DNA from: CAIWHR01 sp963811685 | GTDB lineage: Bacteria > Pseudomonadota > Gammaproteobacteria > Burkholderiales > Casimicrobiaceae | Direction of reading: 5' to 3' | Assembly (NCBI GenBank): GCA_963811685.1 | Contig: CAWESK010000017.1 | Span: 62,001 to 126,000, forward strand | DNA length: 64,000 nt | Shown: positions 1 to 9,088 of the stretch, one piece after another | Layout: each line of letters opens with the position of its first letter | How positions within the stretch are numbered: position 1 is the first letter of the stretch | Made by a program: the position numbers and the translations under genes | Notes under the pieces: generated by a model | Seen by the model: only the letters and a program-made list of their open reading frames with translations | Told to the model about the DNA's origin: nothing | Databases searched by the model: none

Positions 1-69
1 ACGCGCGAGGCCGGCCGCGGCGCGGTCGGCGAGGTCGCGCTCAAGAGCGGCGATGAGCGCGGCCGGCAC
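1..69 (-). CDS. bioF: 8-amino-7-oxononanoate synthase, N-terminal fragment (partial)
   Basis: Reading leftwards from a GTG at 69, 23 codons stay open to the window edge. They read VPAALIAALERDLADRAAAG, which resembles the N-terminal helix of BioF, the PLP enzyme that joins pimeloyl-ACP/CoA and alanine in biotin synthesis. The fragment follows bioB by 7 bases on the same strand, as expected in a biotin operon. The catalytic domain lies outside the window, so the call rests on this short match and on context. GTG is the only plausible start seen. Confidence 0.6.
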   Translation of the reverse strand, partial: MPAALIAALERDLADRAAAGLAR

Positions 70-76
70 GCTTGAT

Positions 77-1096
77 TCACCCAGCCGGCGCATCCATCGC
101 GGAGAGTCCGAGCGACGCGAACAGCGCGCGGTCGGCCGCGGCCTCCGGATTGCCGGTCGTGAGGAGCTTGTCGCCGTAGAAGATCGAGTTCGCGCCGGCG
201 ACGAAACACAGCGCCTGCGCCGCGTCGCCCAGCTCCCGGCGTCCTGCGGAGAGCCGCACCATCGCCTTTGGCATGGTGATGCGCGCCACCGCGATCGTGC
301 GGACGAACTCCAGCGGATCGAGCGCGGGAGTGCCGCCGAAACGCTCGTGCAGCGGCGTTCCCTCGACCTGCACCAGGTGATTGATCGGCACCGACTCCGG
401 ATAGGGATCGAGATTCGCGAGCTGTGCGATCAACCCCGCGCGTTGCGCCCGCGACTCGCCCATGCCGACGATGCCGCCGCAGCAGACGGCGAGGCCCGCG
501 CCGCGAACGCGCGCGAGCGTATCGAGACGGTCGTCGTAGTCGCGCGTGGTAATCACCTCGCCGTAGAATTCCGGCGCCGTGTCGAGGTTGTGATTGTAGA
601 AGTCGAGCCCGGCGGAGCGGAGCGCCTCGGCCTGGCCGTCCTTCAGCATGCCGAGCGTGCAGCAGGTTTCCATTCCAAGCGCCTTGACGCTGCGCACCAT
701 CTCGAGCACGGGCACGAGGTCGCGGTCCTTGGGTCCGCGCCATGCGGCGCCCATGCAGAAACGGGTGGCGCCTTGCGCCTTCGCCGCCCGCGCAGCGGCA
801 AGCACCGTGGAAAGCTCGACGAGCTTCTCGTCGTCGACGCCGGTGTGATAGCGCTTCGCCTGCGGGCAGTAGCCGCAGTCCTCGGGGCAGCCGCCGGTCT
901 TGACGGACAGCAGCGTCGAAAGCTGCACCGCGTTCGGCGAGTGATGCTCGCGATGGATCTGTTGCGCGCGGAAGATGAGCTCGGGAAACGGCAGCGCGAA
1001 GAGTGCCTCGATCGCCGGGACCGTCCATCTGACCGCCGGTGGCTTGCCGGCGGACCGCGAACGGTCGGCATTGATCATACGTTCGGCGGATGGCAT
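77..1096 (-). CDS. bioB: Biotin synthase
   Basis: Radical-SAM enzyme that inserts sulfur into dethiobiotin, the last step of biotin synthesis. With the start at the ATG at 1096 the protein is 339 residues, normal for BioB. The open frame runs up to 1216, but those 40 extra residues do not look like BioB. The radical-SAM cluster motif CPEDCGYC gives Cys70, Cys74 and Cys77, which bind the 4Fe-4S cluster and SAM. The motifs YNHNLDTAPEFY and GGIVGMGES are also typical. It is divergent from the ComF-like gene and is followed at once by bioF, suggesting a bioB-bioF operon. ATG 1078 is an alternative start. Confidence 0.96.
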   Translation of the reverse strand: MPSAERMINADRSRSAGKPPAVRWTVPAIEALFALPFPELIFRAQQIHREHHSPNAVQLSTLLSVKTGGCPEDCGYCPQAKRYHTGVDDEKLVELSTVLAAARAAKAQGATRFCMGAAWRGPKDRDLVPVLEMVRSVKALGMETCCTLGMLKDGQAEALRSAGLDFYNHNLDTAPEFYGEVITTRDYDDRLDTLARVRGAGLAVCCGGIVGMGESRAQRAGLIAQLANLDPYPESVPINHLVQVEGTPLHERFGGTPALDPLEFVRTIAVARITMPKAMVRLSAGRRELGDAAQALCFVAGANSIFYGDKLLTTGNPEAAADRALFASLGLSAMDAPAG

Positions 1097-1224
1097 CGCG
1101 CGGGCCCCGTGCGTTAGATTCGAGCGGAAGTTCGGCGTGCGCAGCGACAGCTGCACGTCGCGCGCGGGAAACGCCTCCTGCCGTCCTCGCGGGCGTTTCG
1201 AGTGTCGGGGGAGCAAGAACCATT

Positions 1225-1239
1225 GTCAAATCGATTGAC
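1225..1239. promoter_or_regulatory. Short inverted repeat between bioB and the ComF-like gene
   Basis: GTCAA-ATCGA-TTGAC is a 5-bp inverted repeat with a 5-bp spacer in the divergent bioB/comF interval, just before the TTG start at 1248. Each arm resembles a -35 element (TTGTCA, TTGACC). It could be an operator or simply paired promoter elements. It does not match the E. coli BirA operator (TTGTAAACC type). Confidence 0.3.
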
Positions 1240-1247
1240 CGAAACAT

Positions 1248-1973
1248 TTGACTGCCTTACTTGACTACGTTGTGCGCGTCGCGCGGAGCGCGCTGCCGCA
1301 GCGCTGCGAGCTGTGCGTCGCCGATTGCGGCGACGAGCTGCTGTGCGGCCCCTGCGCAGCGGAGCTGCCGCGCCTCACCGCAGCCTGCCCGGCCTGCGCG
1401 CTCCCCACATCGAATGGGCTCGTCTGCGGCGCCTGTCTTGCGCATCCGCCGCCGTGGTCGCGCACGATCGCGGCCTTCGTCTATGCGTTCCCCGCCGACC
1501 GGCTCCTGCAGCAGCTCAAGTACCGAGGCCGTCTCGCGCTGGCCGATTGGGCGGGTGCCGCGCTGGCGGGTGCCGCGCGCGCGTCGTTGGCGACGCGCAC
1601 GACGAAGGAGCGGCCAGACCGGGTGGTGGCGCTGCCGCTGGCGCAATCGCGGCAGCGCGATCGCGGATTCAACCAGGCGCGTGAAATCGGCGCCCGCGCG
1701 GCGCGCGCGGTCGGCCTGCCGTTGATGGCGCCGCTTGCGCGCGTCGCCGGCGCGACGCCGCAGGCGGCGCTGCCGTGGAAGGCGCGTGCGCGCAACGTCC
1801 GCGGCGCGTTTGCAGTGCACGGGGACGTTCGCGGCGCCCGGATCGCGCTGGTCGACGATGTGATGACCACCGGCGCTACTCTGGCCGAGGCCGCGCGCGC
1901 CCTTGTGCGCGCGGGGGCCGCCGATGTCGAGTGCTGGGTCGTTGCCCGCACGCTGCGGTCGAGCGACGCTTGA
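1248..1973 (+). CDS. ComF/GntX family amidophosphoribosyltransferase-like protein
   Basis: 241-residue ComF-family protein. The N-terminus carries a zinc-ribbon-like set of CxxC pairs (CELC, CGPC, CPAC, CGAC within the first 65 residues). The C-terminus holds the type I phosphoribosyltransferase PRPP loop, VDDVMTTGAT, near residue 205. In some bacteria ComF helps import single-stranded DNA during transformation, and the GntX-like members have no firm role. The chosen start is the TTG at 1248, because no ATG or GTG lies close upstream of the first cysteine pair. trmL begins 62 bases downstream on the same strand and may be co-transcribed. Confidence 0.85.
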   Translation: MTALLDYVVRVARSALPQRCELCVADCGDELLCGPCAAELPRLTAACPACALPTSNGLVCGACLAHPPPWSRTIAAFVYAFPADRLLQQLKYRGRLALADWAGAALAGAARASLATRTTKERPDRVVALPLAQSRQRDRGFNQAREIGARAARAVGLPLMAPLARVAGATPQAALPWKARARNVRGAFAVHGDVRGARIALVDDVMTTGATLAEAARALVRAGAADVECWVVARTLRSSDA

Positions 1974-2035
1974 CGTTGGCGTTGCCGACCCGCGATGCCG
2001 TAAGCTCTGACGCTCGACATGGAGCGCAAAGAGCG

Positions 2036-2509
2036 ATGTTCGCCGTCGTCCTCGTCCACCCGGAAATTCCGCCCAACACGGGAAACGTCATCCGCCTGAC
2101 CGCCAACACGGCCACCGACCTCCATCTCGTCGAGCCGCTCGGCTTCCGGATGGAGGATCGCGAGCTCAAGCGCGCCGGCCTCGACTACCACGAATACGCG
2201 CGCGTTCGCGTTCATCCCGATTTCGCAGCGTGCCGCGCGGCGCTCGATGCGCCCGCGCCGCGCCGCTGGTTCGCATTGACGACGAGCGGGGACATTTCGC
2301 TCTATGACGCGCGATTCGCCGCCGGCGACGTGCTGGTCTTCGGCTGCGAGACCTCGGGCCTGCCCGAAGGCGTGATCGCGCAATTCGCGCCGGCGGCGCG
2401 CCTGCGCATCCCGATGCGGCCGGGCGTGCGCAGCCTCAACCTGTCGAACGCGGTCGCCGTCGCCGTCTACGAAGCGTGGCGCCAGGCCGGGTTCACCGGC
2501 GCGGGCTGA
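2036..2509 (+). CDS. trmL: tRNA (cytidine(34)-2'-O)-methyltransferase
   Basis: 157-residue SPOUT-class methyltransferase. TrmL methylates the wobble ribose of tRNA-Leu isoacceptors using SAM. The N-terminus (HPEIPPNTGNVIRL) is highly characteristic. The knot region shows FGCETSGLPE and, near the C-terminus, IPMRPGVRSLNLSNAVAV, the SAM-binding trefoil loop. The frame is open from 1775, but the family start is the ATG at 2036. It ends 3 bases before the convergent S9 peptidase stop, so the two transcripts must overlap. Confidence 0.94.
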   Translation: MFAVVLVHPEIPPNTGNVIRLTANTATDLHLVEPLGFRMEDRELKRAGLDYHEYARVRVHPDFAACRAALDAPAPRRWFALTTSGDISLYDARFAAGDVLVFGCETSGLPEGVIAQFAPAARLRIPMRPGVRSLNLSNAVAVAVYEAWRQAGFTGAG

Positions 2510-2512
2510 TCG

Positions 2513-4640
2513 TCATTTCGCGACGGGCGCGGGCGCGCCGCTCATCCCCAGCGCGTTCATCACGAAACGCAGCTCGTAGTCGCGATCGACGACGCGCTGC
2601 TGCGTCGTCTTGCCGGTGCCGTGGCCGCTGTCGAAATCCATGTAGAGCAGGAACGGCGACACCTGGCCCGGATTGTTCTGCACTTCGGCAACGAATTTCT
2701 TCGCGTGCAGCGGATCGACGCGCGAGTCGTACTCGCCGGCGACGACCAGCGTTTCCGGCATGTTCACGCCCGCGCGCACGTTCTGGTACGGCGAGTAGCG
2801 GAGGATCCAGCGGAAGTCCGCCGCGCGATCCGGGTCGCCGTACTCGGCGATCCAGTAGCGCGCGATCAGGAACTTGTGATAGCGGACCATGTCGAGCAGC
2901 GGCACCTGGCAGATGGCGGCGCGGAACAGATCCGGGCGCTGCGTGAGCAAGGCGCCGACGGTGAGCCCGCCGTTGCTGCCGCCCTCGACGGCGAGCTTGG
3001 CGGGCTGCGTGTATTTCTCGGCGATCAGCCATTCGGCGACGGCCACCATGTCGTCGAACGTGTTCTGCTTGCGCGCAAACATCGCCTGCTCGTGCCAGGT
3101 CTCGCCGTACTCCGAGCCCCCGCGCACGCCGGCGTCGACGAACACGCCGCCGCGGCTGATGAAGGGATACCAGCCGCCCATGTAATACGGCTCGACGGCG
3201 ATGTTGAAGCCACCGTAGCCGGCGAGCAGCGTCGGATTTGCGCCGTCCTGCTTCAGGTCCTTGCGGTGGACGATGAACACCGGAATCTTCGAGCCGTCCT
3301 TCGCGGGCACATACACCCGCTTCGACACGAAGGTCGACGCATCGAGCGGCGCCTCGTCCTGCCAGACGAGCTTCCAGGCGAATGCCTCGCCCGCAAGCGC
3401 GTACTCCGACGGCGGCAGCGTGTGCGAGGCGAGGCCGGCGTAGACGGTGTCCGCATCGAGGTCGTAGCCAAGGCTCGAGATGCTGCCGAACACGGGCGGC
3501 GGCAGATCACGGAGACGCTTGCCGTCGAGGCCGTAGAGCGCGAGACGAGTGAGCACGTCCTCGCGGTCGCGCGCGACGATGCCGGTGCGTGTGACGGCAA
3601 CCTGCGTCGAGCACTGTCGCGCCCTCCGGGATCAGCGTCGTCCAATCGGCGAATTCGGGATTGGCGTAGCTCGCGGCCATCAGCTTCCAGTTGGGCGCGT
3701 CGCGATTGGTGCGGAAGTACATGCGGTCCTTGCGAAAGATCGCGTCCGCCTGGAACTTGTCGCTTGTGTAGATCGTCCGCGGCTCGGCGGTCGAGGCGAC
3801 CGGCCGGATCCGGATCGTGTTCGACCAGAAATCGCCGGTCTCGAACACCGTCAACGGCGCATCCTCGGGCTCGTAGACCATGCACCAGTTCTTCGCGTCG
3901 TCCATCTTGATCAGCAGTTCGTCGGTCGCCCGGTCCGCGCCGAGCTTGTGGCGGTAGCAGCGGTGCGGCTCCTGCCGCGCGTCCGATTCGGCGGTGCGCG
4001 GCGAGACGAACGCGAACGCCTCGTCGCGCGCCCAGCCGAACGAGCGCAGCCCGGTGATGAGCGGGCCGATCTGCGCGCCGGTGGTCGTGTCGATGATGCG
4101 GAAATCCTGGATTTCCGAGCCGCGCGCGTAGATGCCGACGGCCGCGCGGGTCGCGTCGCGGTTCGGAATCACGCTGCCGATCTTCGTCTTGCCCGAAGGG
4201 TCGATCGCCATCGGATCGACGAGCAGCACCTCCTTGCCGTCGAGCCGCGTGTAGAGCTTCGCTTGCGGCTCGCCCTTCTTTGCGCGCTGGAAGAACTCGC
4301 GGCCGTGCTTGAAGAACGGCGGATACGTCCGGTCGCGGTCGTAATTGCGCGCGATCTCGTCGCGCATGCCGGGAATCGCCGGCGCATTGCGGTCGAGATA
4401 ATTGATCGTCGCCGCATGCTGCGCGCGGCTCCACGATTCGACGGCGGGATCCTTGCCGTTCTCGAGCCAGCGATAGCGGTCGGTCAGCGTCACGCCGTGC
4501 AGCGTCTCCACCACCGGCCGTGCAGGTGTGGCCGGCGGAAAGAACGGCGTTTCGGCGCCCTGGGCGCCACCGAGCGTTGCCGCCATCAATGCCACGACCG
4601 CCGCGGCTCGCGTGCGGCAACTCGACCGGAAACTGAACAT
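2513..4640 (-). CDS. Prolyl oligopeptidase family (S9A) serine peptidase, one frameshift
   Basis: Two overlapping frames make one S9A peptidase of roughly 709 residues. The first half, from ATG 4640, has a signal-peptide-like N-terminus and the prolyl-oligopeptidase propeller (TLTDRYRWLE). A strong ribosome site, AGGAGGTGAG, lies directly before the start. The second half carries the alpha/beta-hydrolase domain with nucleophile motif GGSNGG, Asp in AGEYDSRVDP and His in DSGHGTGK. The frame breaks near 3603: after ...EGATVLD the protein continues in the other frame as QVAVTRTGIVARD. All catalytic residues are intact, so an assembly indel is likely. It starts 9 bases after gpsA and ends convergent with trmL. 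Substrate unknown; probably periplasmic. Confidence 0.85.
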
Positions 4641-4649
4641 CTCACCTCC

Positions 4650-5647
4650 TCATCCCGCTTCCGCCCTCGGCTCGCGCCGCAAGAGCGCGAGGACCGCGTC
4701 ACGCGGGGACAGATCTTCGTACAGGACACGATACACGGCGTCGGCGATCGGCATCTCGATCGCGTGCTGGAGCGCAAGCGCGTGGGCCGCCCGTGCCGCG
4801 GCGACCCCTTCGGCGACGTGACCGAGTTCCGCCAGCGTTTGCGCCAGCGTGCGGCCACGGGCGAGCGCGAGCCCGACGCGCCGGTTGCGCGAGAGATCGC
4901 CGGTGCACGTGAGCACGAGATCGCCAAGGCCCGCGAGTCCCATCAGCGTCTCCCGCCTGCCGCCGAGCACGCCGGACAGCCGCCCGGTCTCCGCCAGTCC
5001 GCGGGTGATGAGCGCGGCGCGCGCGTTGTGGCCGAAGCCGAGCCCGTCGCTCGCGCCGGCGGCAATTGCGAGCACGTTCTTCAACGCGCCGCCGACCTCG
5101 ACGCCGGCGAAGTCGTCGCTTTCATAGGCGCGCAGCGTGTCGGCACGCAGCAGCGACGCAACCTCGGCCGCGAGCGCCGGGTCGGTCGCCGCGACCGCGA
5201 CCGCCGTCGGCAGCCCGCGCGCCACCTCCTCGGCGAAGCTCGGGCCCGAGACCACGCCGACCGGCGCCGGCCAGCGCGGGCCGATCAGTTGATGCGCGAG
5301 CCCCGGGCCGGCGGGCGTAACGACGAATCCCTTCGACAACCAGACGAGCGGCGCCCGCGCGCCGGCGCGTGCCAACTGGTCGGCGAGATCGCCGAGCGCC
5401 GCGATCGGAGTGGCGCCAATCAGAAGGTCTGCACGTGCGGCAGCCGCGAAGTCGGCGCTTACTGACAGCGCCTCGGACAACGCGATGCCGGGCAGGTAGC
5501 GCTCGTTGCGCCGGGAAGCGGCGATCTCCGTCACGCTGCCGCATCGCGCGCCCACAGCGTCACGTGGACATCGTCGCGGCGGGCGAGGTGCGACGCCAGC
5601 GCCGTTCCCCACGCGCCCGCGCCCAGCACCGCGACCGACGTCGTCAT
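4650..5647 (-). CDS. gpsA: Glycerol-3-phosphate dehydrogenase [NAD(P)+], one frameshift near the N-terminus
   Basis: Reduces dihydroxyacetone phosphate to sn-glycerol 3-phosphate for phospholipid synthesis. The true start is the ATG at 5647, giving MTTSVAVLGAGAWGTALASH, the NAD-binding GAGAWG loop. The frame breaks at about 5530-5540: ...LWARDAA is followed by TGA, while one extra base restores AVTEIAASRRNERYLPG. The remainder is canonical, with NVLAIAAG, the Lys of GGALKN, GFGHNARAALITRG and LVLTCTGDLSRNRR. The missing base probably reflects a sequence error. The gene lies between the SH3-like protein and the S9 peptidase in the secB operon. Confidence 0.9.
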
Positions 5648-5671
5648 CGGGAGACTCGCGCCCGGTCCGCT

Positions 5672-6142
5672 CTAGAGGCCGAACACCTGCGTGATGCGGA
5701 CGAAGCCCGTCTGCCCGTCGCGGTGGCGGACCTTGACCCAGCCGGGTGCGGCCGTGGTCGCCGCCGAGGACGCCGTCTCGGCCAGGTCGAGGAGCACGCT
5801 CTGCTCGGCGCGAAAGACGAGCGGAGCGTTGTCGTCGGGATTCGCGCGCACCTCGGCGAGCGGCACCCGCACGACCAGGGTCCGCTTGTCCGCCAGCGAC
5901 TTGCGCTCGACCCAGCCGATCGTGCCGCCGGCATCGCGCACCTTGCTCCAGCCCTCGACCGCGACAATCACCTCGAGCGGCGTGTCGCGACCGAGCACGA
6001 AAAGCGGCTTCGCCTTGGCCGACGGCGCGTCGTACAGCACCGCCGCCGGATCGGCGATCGAGCGATAGTCCGCAGCGGCCGCGACGCCCGTCAGCGCGAG
6101 CGCGCCGAATGCGGCAGCGGCCAGCGCAACGCGGCGCGCCAT
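5672..6142 (-). CDS. Exported SH3-domain-like protein
   Basis: 156-residue protein with a hydrophobic signal sequence (ALAAAAFGALALTGVAAA) and a probable cleavage site near residue 23. The mature part begins DYRSIADPAAVLYDAPSAKA and contains two bacterial-SH3-like stretches (GWSKVRDAGGTIGWVERKSL and PGWVKVRHRDGQTGFVRITQ). This is the usual pattern of small periplasmic SH3_3/SH3_4 proteins, which may bind peptidoglycan or other envelope partners. The start is the ATG at 6142, 8 bases after the secB stop, so it is probably translated with secB and gpsA. No specific function can be assigned. Confidence 0.8.
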   Translation of the reverse strand: MARRVALAAAAFGALALTGVAAAADYRSIADPAAVLYDAPSAKAKPLFVLGRDTPLEVIVAVEGWSKVRDAGGTIGWVERKSLADKRTLVVRVPLAEVRANPDDNAPLVFRAEQSVLLDLAETASSAATTAAPGWVKVRHRDGQTGFVRITQVFGL

Positions 6143-6150
6143 CGCGACGT

Positions 6151-6633
6151 TCAGTTCGCGGCCGTGGCCGGCGCCGGCTGCTGCATCTGCGCCAGCTGCT
6201 GCTGGTAGAGCGCCTCGAAATTGATCGGCGCGAGATGCACCGGCGGAAAACCGGCGCGCCCGACCGCGTCGGCCAGCGTTTCCCGCAAATACGGGAAGAG
6301 CACGTTCGGGCAGTTGATCGCGATCACCGGCTGCATGTGCTCGGGCGGGATGCCGCGGATCGTGAAGATCCCCGCCTGCGAGGCTTCGACGAGAAAGAGC
6401 GTCCGGTCGCTGGTCTTCGCGGTCAGCGTGATGGTGAGCACGCACTCGTACATGTCGGGCTCGATCTGCTCGCCGCGGGTGCGGAGGCCGACCTCGACCT
6501 GCGACTGCTCGGTCGTCTTGAACGACTGCGGCGAGCCGGGACATTCGAGCGACAGATCCTTGACGTAGACCTTGTCGATCGAGAAGACAGCCGCGTTGTC
6601 GGTCGCGGGAGCGGGTTGCTGGAAGTCGGCCAT
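6151..6633 (-). CDS. secB: Protein-export chaperone SecB
   Basis: 160-residue cytoplasmic chaperone that keeps precursor proteins unfolded and delivers them to SecA. Family features are clear: IDKVYVKDLSLECP near the N-terminus, ITLTAKT, and the C-terminal NCPNVLFPYLRE..GFPPVHLAPINFEALY segment involved in SecA contact. It is the third gene of the rhodanese-grxC-secB-gpsA operon seen in many betaproteobacteria. Confidence 0.97.
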   Translation of the reverse strand: MADFQQPAPATDNAAVFSIDKVYVKDLSLECPGSPQSFKTTEQSQVEVGLRTRGEQIEPDMYECVLTITLTAKTSDRTLFLVEASQAGIFTIRGIPPEHMQPVIAINCPNVLFPYLRETLADAVGRAGFPPVHLAPINFEALYQQQLAQMQQPAPATAAN

Positions 6634-6716
6634 GGTGCGTTCCTTCGGAATGAGGGCAAACGCGTGATTTTACGCGAACTGCCGCCGCAAGGCGCGCGCG
6701 CCCGTCCCGGTTCGCT

Positions 6717-6995
6717 TCAGCCACCCGCGCCCGCCAGCAGCGGCGCGAGCCCGCCCGCGTGGTCGAGCGCGACCAGATCCTCGTAGCCGCCCACGTGCAC
6801 GTCGCCGACGTAGATCTGGGGGACGGTGCGGCGGCCGGTCCGTTGCATCATCGCCGTCCGTTCGTTGGGATCGAGGTCGATGCGGATCTTGGAAATCGCC
6901 GTCACGCCCCTTGCGCCGAGATAGCGCTCGGCGCGGACGCAGAAAGGACAGGTCGCCGTCGTGTACATCGTGATCGTCGGCGCGCCGGCGGCCAC
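6717..6995 (-). CDS. grxC: Glutaredoxin 3
   Basis: Dithiol glutaredoxin of about 92 residues that reduces disulfides with glutathione. The active site CPFC lies in ITMYTTATCPFCVRAERYL. The glutathione-binding TVPQIYV and GGYEDLVALD motifs follow. I chose the GTG at 6995, one base after the rhodanese stop, since the family normally has several residues before the MYTTATC strand. ATG 6968 would cut into the first beta-strand. Tight spacing suggests translational coupling to the rhodanese gene. Confidence 0.93.
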   Translation of the reverse strand: MAAGAPTITMYTTATCPFCVRAERYLGARGVTAISKIRIDLDPNERTAMMQRTGRRTVPQIYVGDVHVGGYEDLVALDHAGGLAPLLAGAGG

Positions 6996-6996
6996 C

Positions 6997-7413
6997 TCAC
7001 TTCTCCACCGGCAGGCCGTCCTTCTTCCAGGCGGCGATTCCGCCGTGGAGCGAAAAGATCTCCTTGAATCCCGCCTTCTCGAGCGTGCCGGCGGCCATCC
7101 GGCTCCGCCGTCCGAGGTCACAGTACGCGACGACCGGCCGCGAGGTGAGCTTGCCGAGCTCCGACACGCGGCTCGTCAGCTGCGACAACGGAATATGGAT
7201 CGCACCGGGCAACCGGCCGCCTTCGAATTCCTTCGGCTCGCGCACGTCGAGCAGCACGGCGTTGCGGCGGTTGATGAGCTGCGTGGCCTCGATGTTGTTG
7301 ACGTCCTTCACCGGCGAGAAGCGGCGCTGCACGAAAGGCCAGATCAGCATGCCGCCGGAGAGCAGGAGCACGCCCAGCAGCATCAGGTTGGTGGTGTTTT
7401 GCAGGAAAGCCAT
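6997..7413 (-). CDS. Membrane-anchored rhodanese-like protein
   Basis: 138 residues: one N-terminal membrane segment (LMLLGVLLLSGGMLIWPFV) followed by a single rhodanese domain. The domain shows VLLDVREPKEFEGGRLPGAIHIPL and the active-site loop VAYCDLGRRS with its catalytic cysteine. This YgaP/YibN-like architecture heads the grxC-secB-gpsA operon in many betaproteobacteria. It may act in sulfur transfer or thiol redox work together with the glutaredoxin, which is inferred from neighbours. Start is the ATG at 7413. Confidence 0.9.
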   Translation of the reverse strand: MAFLQNTTNLMLLGVLLLSGGMLIWPFVQRRFSPVKDVNNIEATQLINRRNAVLLDVREPKEFEGGRLPGAIHIPLSQLTSRVSELGKLTSRPVVAYCDLGRRSRMAAGTLEKAGFKEIFSLHGGIAAWKKDGLPVEK

Positions 7414-7528
7414 CGGATGCAGGGACTTCGAAGGGGACAAAGGTAAAATGATAGCGCACGCCGATGACGGGCCTGACGGGCGCGCCTCCGGGCGCATTCG
7501 TCGCCGTCGCATCCTCTCCCACGCCGCG

Positions 7529-9088
7529 ATGAACCCCGCCGTCAAAACCGTTGCCCGCCCGGTCGTCCTGCTGATTCTCGACGGCTTCGGCTGCCGGGAG
7601 GACGCGCCGGATAACGCCATCAGCCGCGCGCGGATGCCGAACTGGGACCGCCTGCTCGCCTCGTGCCCGCACACGTCGATCGATGCGTCGGAGCTCGACG
7701 TCGGATTGCCCGCGGGCCAGATGGGGAATTCCGAGGTCGGGCATCTCAATATCGGCGCGGGCCGTGTCGTCTACCAGGACTTCACGCGCATCGACCATGC
7801 GATCGCGACCGGCGAGTTTGCGCGCAATCCAGTGCTGACCGAGGCCGTCGCCGTCGCGAAAGCCAACGGCGCGGCGGTCCACCTGCTGGGGCTCGCCTCG
7901 CCCGGCGGCGTGCACAGCCACGAGCGCCAGATCGCCGCGATGGTGGGGTTGGCCGCGAACGGCGGCGCCCCGCGCGTCTACGTCCACGCCTTTCTCGACG
8001 GCCGCGACACGCCACCCAAGAGTGCGGGGCCGTCGCTCGCGTTCCTGTCCGGCGTCTGCGCCGGATTCGCCGGCGCGCGCATCGCCTCGATCTGCGGCCG
8101 CTATTACGCAATGGACCGCGACAAGCGCTGGGAGCGGATCCAGGCGGCCTACGATCTTCTCGTCGACGGTCGCGCCGCCCATTCGGCGCCTGACCCGCAG
8201 ACCGCGCTCGCGGCGGCCTACGCGCGCGGTGAAACCGACGAATTCGTGCAAGCGACCGCCATCCTCGACGCGGAGGGCCGCGCCGCGACGATGGCGGATG
8301 GCGACGTCGTCGTGTTCATGAATTTCCGCGCCGACCGTGCGCGGCAGATCACGCGCGCGCTCACCGACCCGGCGTTCGACGGTTTCGTGCGCCGCCGCGT
8401 GCCGCGGCTTGCGCGCTACGTCTGCCTCACCCGGTACGGCGACGAGTTCGCCCGTCTGCCGGTCGCCTTCGGCCCGCAGTCCGTCGCCAACAGCTTCGGC
8501 GATTATCTCGCGCACCTCGGCCTCGCCCAGCTCCGCATCGCGGAGACCGAGAAGTACGCGCACGTGACCTATTTCTTCAGCGGCGGCGTCGAGGCCGTCT
8601 ATCCCGGCGAGGACCGGATCCTCGTGCCTTCGCCGCGGGTGGCGACCTACGATCTGCAGCCCGAGATGAGCGCCCCCGAGGTGACCGACAAGCTGGTCGC
8701 CGCGATCGCCGGCGGCAAATACGACGCCATCGTCTGCAACTACGCGAACGGCGACATGGTGGGCCACACCGGGAACTTCGACGCCGCGATACGGGCCGTC
8801 GAGGCGCTCGACACCTGCATTGGCCGCGTGGTCGCCGCCGCGCGAGCGGCCGGCGGCGAAGTGCTGATCACCGCCGACCACGGCAATGCCGAGCAGATGT
8901 ACGACGCGGCGACGGGCCAGCCGCATACCGCCCACACGCTGAATCGGGTCCCCTGCGTTTACGCGGGGCGCGCGGCGACGATCGCGAAGGAGGGCTCGCT
9001 GCAGGACATCGCGCCCACGCTGCTTGCAATGATGGGCCTCCCCCCGCCGGCCGAGATGACCGGCCACTCCCTCCTCGCTTTTCTGTAG
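7529..9088 (+). CDS. gpmI: 2,3-bisphosphoglycerate-independent phosphoglycerate mutase
   Basis: Interconverts 3- and 2-phosphoglycerate in glycolysis through a phosphoserine intermediate and two manganese ions. The protein is 519 residues, normal for GpmI, starting at ATG 7529. The first metal site is in LLILDGFG. The phosphorylated serine is Ser68 in GQMGNSEVGHLNIG. The hinge and metal motifs FMNFRADRARQ, CNYANGDMVGHTG and ITADHGNAEQM are all present. It is divergent from the rhodanese-grxC-secB operon, with 115 bases between them. Confidence 0.97.
   Translation: MNPAVKTVARPVVLLILDGFGCREDAPDNAISRARMPNWDRLLASCPHTSIDASELDVGLPAGQMGNSEVGHLNIGAGRVVYQDFTRIDHAIATGEFARNPVLTEAVAVAKANGAAVHLLGLASPGGVHSHERQIAAMVGLAANGGAPRVYVHAFLDGRDTPPKSAGPSLAFLSGVCAGFAGARIASICGRYYAMDRDKRWERIQAAYDLLVDGRAAHSAPDPQTALAAAYARGETDEFVQATAILDAEGRAATMADGDVVVFMNFRADRARQITRALTDPAFDGFVRRRVPRLARYVCLTRYGDEFARLPVAFGPQSVANSFGDYLAHLGLAQLRIAETEKYAHVTYFFSGGVEAVYPGEDRILVPSPRVATYDLQPEMSAPEVTDKLVAAIAGGKYDAIVCNYANGDMVGHTGNFDAAIRAVEALDTCIGRVVAAARAAGGEVLITADHGNAEQMYDAATGQPHTAHTLNRVPCVYAGRAATIAKEGSLQDIAPTLLAMMGLPPPAEMTGHSLLAFL

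Noticed and set aside
1225..1239. BirA or BioR operator upstream of bioB
   Set aside because: The inverted repeat GTCAA/TTGAC does not match the TTGTAAACC (BirA) or TTATAGATAA-like (BioR) consensus; kept only as an unassigned repeat.
5369..6208. Long plus-strand frame opposite gpsA and the SH3 protein
   Set aside because: Low-complexity Arg/Ala/Pro content and complete overlap with recognised genes on the other strand.
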